Below, piece by piece: positions 58,888 to 64,000 of a DNA stretch of 64,000 nucleotides. The first letter of the stretch is position 1. Every line of letters starts with the position of its first letter. Source of the stretch: Rotaria sp. Silwood1 (Eukaryota > Rotifera > Eurotatoria > Philodinida > Philodinidae); NCBI GenBank assembly GCA_905250075.1, contig CAJNOP010000372.1, positions 6,924-70,923 on the forward strand, given 5' to 3'. The position numbers and the translations under genes were made by a program. The notes beneath the pieces were generated by a model that ran no database searches, was not told the DNA's origin, and saw only the letters and a list, made by a program, of their open reading frames with translations.

Positions 58888-60728
58888 TCATATCTCATCT
58901 AATGTTCGTCTTCGATCAGCACTATTGTACACAGACATAAATACATCATCCTTCCATTCGCCATTCAAATTTACTTGACCATTTGCACCATATTCAATAC
59001 CTTGTCCATTTTTCTTACCATTCGTCCATTGTCCTTCATAACGACGTCCGTTCTTCCAACACATTGTTCCTTTACCATTTGGTTCTCTTTTCTCATTGAT
59101 TTCACCAGTATATTTGTCTCCGTTCTTATAATGTATTTTATCTATTAAATGCGGCGGCAAGTAACGGACAGTAGTATTATTAATAGGAGTAGTAGTAATC
59201 ATAGAAGGAATATTTGGTAGTGTGACCTCGTTTACATTTTGTGTCAGAGCTGTAACTGGCGTGGTAGCTGTCAGTTCTCCATTGGGTACTAAAAGAGAAA
59301 GAACTCTTGAAGAGTAACAGTGTAAGAAAACCAGAAGATCTCAAAATACCGATGCACCCGATGTCCGCATCAAGAACGCGTTTTTCTCAAGTGTCGTATA
59401 ATCGACATGACCGCTGATGTAACAGGATTCTTTTCGAATCTATCTGTATCACTGTATCCAACACTCACCAAAGCATAAACTATCTTGAAAAATAGTTTTT
59501 CATGAGCAATTAGGTTAAGTCAAGATTCAGCTTCTTAGATTTTGTACTCTAACCAGACACGTCTTTCGCAGTTCTTTCCGCGTACAAGAAGTATCTTACC
59601 AGACTTTTTTATACTATAGCTAGTATTCAGGTACTAATCAAAATAGGCGTCAGTTAAGCATGCTGACACGTTTGCAGGTTTTTTTTCTGTAGACTAGTTA
59701 AGTTGGTGTCTGGCGACGTTTGTCACCTCTTGATCAAGAAAGCTTTTTCACTCAAACCGTATGGCCTAAAAATGCGAAACACGATGGCACTATTTCGCAT
59801 GAACATGAAAATGCTTCTGTCATTCTTCTCGATTCGTCAGAATGACAATGACAAACCATTCGTAAGTGTTTTCTGACGGTCTGTCATAATAGCTGCCATA
59901 CTGCATCACGAAAAACAACAGAGATTTTTTGAAGTTCGATATTTCAAACCCAAAATTCGTCACACCTAGTTCCCAAAAACTTTAAAAATTACCACCTATA
60001 TGGTTAAAAACAAAAAAAGTCCACAGTCGAAAGAAAGTATAATTGCATGTACACATGAATGTTACGATCTGTGACTAGGTCAATGAGTACGGATATCCGT
60101 GAGAAAGAACGAAGAGTTCATTTTTCTTGCTCTAAACTCGTTTCAATCATGTTCCACAAAGCTACTGTGTTACAAGATAAGGTGACAGACTTACTTTCAA
60201 CTCGATGAAAACAGTGGCAGCATCAAAAACTGAACATGTTTAGCAGATACGCAGCTCACTGTCCTCTTTAATTGTTCCAACAAAATATCAACGAATTCAC
60301 AGCTCGTATTATCTTGTCAAATAAACTTCTCTTTCTTTTAAACTACACAAGCCACGCAGAACTTTCAATCTATGTCTATGTTCAGAGTAGTTTTATGAAA
60401 CTAACGTGCTACTTTTACCTGCAGATAGGTCATCAGCAGTCACTTGAAAAATATCTTCTTCATCGTTGTCGTTTTCTCGATCATTCTCATCAATTTTAAC
60501 GAATAAAATTGGATTTTCACTAGTAGTCTCATGTGGTACCCTTGACGAAGATGATAATCTTGTATTATTAAATATTCCGTAGTACTTTCGTTTTTCTTCT
60601 TTGTTTCTATTGAACAATTCATTTTTTAAGTCATCAATATCCGAATCGGATCGAATTTCCACTTTGTCTGGTTCATTATTGCCGACCTTTACCCAAACTT
60701 TGATGATAATAGTAATAGCAGCAGTCAT
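58888..60728 (-). CDS. Ubiquitin-like/Crinkler-type N-terminus fused to MORN repeats, two exons
   Basis: Exon 1 is 60419-60728 and exon 2 is 58888-59288, joined phase 1 across a 1.13-kb intron to give 236 residues. The start MTAAITIIIKVWVKVG was chosen because the next residues (PDKVEIRSDSDIDDLKNELF) form a beta-alpha unit resembling the ubiquitin-like N-terminal domain found in Crinkler-type proteins. The frame extends upstream to 60830. An acidic linker follows (ENDRENDNDEEDIFQVT), then a Thr-rich stretch, then two to three MORN repeats (GDKYTGEI, GRRYEGQWTNGKKNGQGIEY, LNGEWKDDVFM). MORN repeats usually mediate membrane-lipid or protein contacts. The combined role is unknown. The domain assignment of the N-terminus is by pattern only. 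Confidence 0.65.
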
Positions 60729-60839
60729 ACAGTAGAAGCAAAAAATAATATGAAGAAAATCAACAAGAACAAAATTAAAAATGAAAATAGAAACTGTTTT
60801 AAGCGTACGTAATGCACTCCGTTCACACAAAACAAGGAA

Positions 60840-62166
60840 GAAACAAAAAAAAAGAATATTCTACGTAATGAAAGAAAAAGAATGACAAGGAAAGCGATCA
60901 GTGCTTCATAAAATTAGGGTCTGCATTATTGTTATCTTTTCACTTTTTACAGAATAAGAGTGTGTTTGCGAGTTTCTTCCAAAAAAAGTGACGTTTTCCG
61001 TGATATTGACAGAAAAAATATCGATTTATCAAATCTTCATAAAAGACGTTCATTGGTTTTTGGCGTCAATGTATTATTGCAATCGGTATCATGCAAGGTC
61101 TTGCATTTTCTCAATGGCCAACGATGAAATTTGTTACGACGAACATATGCAGAGAAAAACTAATAGGAGAGATATGAATTTGTACGAAAAAGTTCTTAAC
61201 ATGAGGCAAGATTTAAATTATTTTATTTTTTTCGAATTTTTGAAAAATAATCAAAGAATTTTATTTCTAGCGTCCGAGTCAGTTGGGCCCGAACACTATA
61301 TAACTCTATGCCACAGTGGGTGTGGACTATGTTGTGGATGATGAAAAATCAAAACATCCACACTTCTTAGGGACATCAAAAAAATCAATTCAATTATAAG
61401 CTCGCTTTTATTATTTATTCAGCTGTCATTTCGAGTCGCTTTAGCTTTTTATAAATTGATGACTGTCGTTTCATACATATACTGCTCTTTCGCCCGCATT
61501 GACTTTTTGCCGTATCCATGCAGGAAGAAAATAGCTTAGAAGCATTAGATAAGTTTGATCAGAACTTCAACGATTCGTAAGTATTAGTAAAAGATGCAAA
61601 AATAAAGTACGATAAGATGTATGGTAAACTACATTAATTGATGATAGAATAATCGTAAAGATATTTGAAACTAAATGGATCTATCTCCAATTCAATGAAA
61701 TTAGTGAATTTAGTACTTGTGTTTAATGACGATATCGAAGTATATGCACTTATTGATACCCAAAGCAACCCATAATAATTAATAGAAAGATAAACAACTA
61801 AACGAAAACATACCGACAGGAAAAAAGATCATATAAATCGAATTAGTATCATTTCGCCAGACATCAATCTGATTATATACCTAAGTATCCTGGTAACATT
61901 TCAGGCGATCAATGCCTATTAACATGGATGACAATATGAAATAATTCATAAACAATAGTGCACAAGGAAAACTACATAATTGAAGAACTGATTTTCATCA
62001 AACAACACACAAGATATGTTTTAATGCGAAAAATGATTATTTTATTGAATATCTTTTTTTTCAGGGATAGATAAAATAATATATCTAACATCATTTCGAA
62101 TAAATATACACAAACAGATACCAAGTAAAAAGAAAATAATACATTTACAAAAGATATTGCATTATG
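60840..62166. other. No gene seen
   Basis: This lies between the MORN gene and the 3' end of the PRC1-type gene. It holds only the short GT hairpin noted separately and AT-rich sequence. Confidence 0.4.
61300..61375. repeat. Degenerate telomere-like hairpin
   Basis: GTGGGTGTGGACTATGTTGTGGATG, spacer, AACATCCACACTTC. This is another short G-strand/C-strand pair of the kind seen at 15.0 and 32.0 kb. Confidence 0.4.
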
Positions 62167-64000
62167 TTATAAGCACACTACCGTTTGTTCGGTTACTTGT
62201 TGAATCATCTAAAAATAAGTAAATGTTCATAGATATAATAAGTAAAGACAATATTTACTATTAATGGAACAGGTGTTCGTTTTGATTGTCTTTTTGATTT
62301 ACGTTTACCAATTATATTATTAGCTGTTTTACAATAAGCACCATTTCGAGTTTCTATAATGTCAAATGATGAGTTCGGTGTTGATGTCATCACCTAAAAA
62401 ATAAAAAAATAGGTAAACATATTTCTTTTTACAATATTTCTTTATGTATACTTTTATTTGACCATGAATATTTTTCATTGTATGTAACAGTGAAAAATCA
62501 AGAGCTTGATCATCAGTACGTGCAGGTGGATGAACAGTTAATGTAGTAGCTGGTCTTGGTGGTGATGCATGTGACAATGGTGGAGGACGTGGTTTAGCTC
62601 GTTTTGTTTGACATTCAGTTTTACTAGCTACTTTAGTTAATAGCTTTCTTCCCGTCGTAGTAGATGGCGTTTTAACAGGACGACGTGCTGTGGTAACAGC
62701 AGTCGGCTCTTTATTGGCTACACGACGAGGCTAAAAATTCAAGTTACACGTATCGTACCCGAAAATACTATTGGTTTTATAATATAATGTGCTCCACTGT
62801 TCTTTGAATTATTTTTTATGAGAACATCATGAAAACTTGCGGTCATTAAAATTCGATCGGTCAGGTGGATTCTTGATGGAGATTTTCGAAAATGATCTTG
62901 GGAATTTATTTCCTTTCGATCTTCACAAGGCTAACATTTCTAGCTTGTTCGATTGAAGTTATACGACTTCTTCTAAAAGCTCCGATTTCAGTCAATGCAC
63001 CTGTGAATAGTTGGGAAAATAGTGAGGTGGAGGTAATTGGCCATAATGAGTTGAATGAAGCTATTAGTTTTTAGATTCGAACTGCTTTAACACTTCCGAA
63101 ATGTCGACTCCTTCGTTATATGAAAGTTGGTTGTTGAATTTCAGAACTCTTGACAAAACAATGTCGGATCAATCCCACACCCCAAAAATATATTACCATG
63201 GAATCCGGCATAATGAATTAGTTTTGTCCAATGACTACAGTTCAATCAGCTGAAATTAAGGATCTCAGGAAAACCCTAATAACTTTGATGAAATGAGCTA
63301 GGAATGTCAGCTTTGTGTAGATTCAACTGAAATAGTTTCACAATCTCGTTTGTGAAAACCTTCAACAAACACCAGTAGAGCATAATTATATTATGAAATG
63401 TATAGTAACATAGAAAAAGACGTTTCAACGTACTGTAGCGGCTGGTGTTTTTGATCGAACAGGTGTAAGACCAGAAAGTTGTGTTGGTACCGCTATGTTT
63501 GCAACCGTTTTGGTAAATATAGACGATGGTAGAGCAGAAGCTGGTATCTGATGATGAGCTTCATCAAATTTTTGTCGAATAGGTATATCATCAATTAAAA
63601 ATGTTGGATCATTATATTCCGATAAAACATTTAAAAATTGTTGTTCAATTTGCGGTAATTCTCGATGAAATTTTTTACGTTTACGTCCTTCAGCTTCAGC
63701 ATTATATCCACGTGTATGAAAACGACCAGGATCAGTTGATGCTTTCTAAATAATTAGACAAAAAAAAATCAATATATAAATAAATATCGAAAAATTCAAC
63801 AAATATACAGTAAAAGCAACAAAATCATTCCAAAATGAAAGCCATTTTTCATAAGCATCAAGAATTGGTTTACGTTTTTCATAGAGTTGATTAATACGTT
63901 CATATTCAGTATCATATGCATCGAGTATATCTGGTGATAAAATTTCTATTCAAACAAAACTAAAATATAAAATAAATTGAAGACAAACTTTCATCTTACG
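62167..64000 (-). CDS. PRC1/MAP65/Ase1-family microtubule bundler, 3' part (5' end beyond window)
   Basis: Exons in reading order: 63809-63945, 63434-63745, 62452-62730, 62259-62393, 62167-62208. The donor of the preceding exon (CGTAAG) falls on the last bases of the window. Phases are consistent. The first visible exon and the start of the next hold the family signature: YEKWLSFWNDFVAFT then KASTDPGRFHTRGYNAEAEG and RKRKKFHRELPQIEQQ, equivalent to the Trp-x-x-Phe...DP-x-RF-x-x-RG block at the end of the spectrin-like microtubule-binding region of PRC1. The remainder is a basic, Pro/Thr-rich tail (KTPSTTTGRKLL, KRKSKRQSKRTPVP) ending TEQTVVCL, as in the unstructured C-termini that add microtubule affinity and carry mitotic phosphorylation sites. 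It cross-links antiparallel microtubules in the central spindle. The N-terminal dimerisation half is not in this window. Confidence 0.8.

Overview
This is a eukaryotic, AT-rich window with small introns (mostly 50-80 bp, a few of 0.4-1.6 kb). It most probably comes from a bdelloid rotifer. The clues are GT-rich arrays built on TGTGGG, the telomere-type repeat reported for bdelloids, and the gene families present: F-box proteins with weak LRR-like tails, a secreted S41-type protein, an EMI/EGF receptor-like protein, a protocadherin, and a ubiquitin-like/MORN protein. The genus cannot be fixed from the sequence. Gene density is low, and much of the non-genic DNA is foldback transposons and relic genes, which fits a larger bdelloid genome (Rotaria-like) better than a compact one. 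That is inference.

Layout. Positions 1-4760 are repeat-rich: telomere-like hairpin arrays, a 10-bp GGATCC minisatellite family and two inverted-repeat elements. Positions 4920-5753 hold a small coiled-coil gene. Positions 7286-8003 are a TTAA-flanked element with a second foldback nested inside. A lysoplasmalogenase-like gene (9543-10262, +) converges with a secreted S41-type gene (10848-12758, -). A relic at about 16.0-16.3 kb precedes a 15-exon EMI/EGF gene (16665-20408, -). A decayed gene lies at about 22.4-24.75 kb. A mariner-type foldback (26248-27060) lies just upstream of a single-exon F-box gene (27407-28174, +). Positions 31.7-36.4 kb hold four broken genes: a secreted fragment, a cupin, an unknown secreted protein and a Mu-type GST. 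A 2-kb hAT-type foldback (37449-39490) and a second mariner-type foldback (39517-40098) precede a short-chain dehydrogenase (40175-41045, +). A 7-exon protocadherin-like gene (43411-47753, -) carries a hAT-type insertion in its largest intron, and two orphan exons on the same strand lie upstream. The right end holds a two-exon F-box gene (54566-57279, -) with a foldback in its intron, a ubiquitin-like/MORN gene (58888-60728, -) and the 3' part of a PRC1/MAP65-type gene that runs off the window (62167 to beyond 64000, -).

The genes do not form one pathway. They are ordinary metazoan-type functions: adhesion (cadherin), engulfment-type receptor architecture (EMI/EGF), membrane ether-lipid turnover (TMEM86/YhhN), redox metabolism (SDR), ubiquitin-ligase adaptors (F-box) and spindle midzone (PRC1). 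All spliced models were built by hand from GT/AG sites. Their exon lengths sum to whole numbers of codons and keep phase, which is good internal evidence. The notable features are the abundance and variety of palindromic non-autonomous DNA elements with clean target-site duplications, the telomere-like hairpin family, and the clusters of genes broken by in-frame stops.
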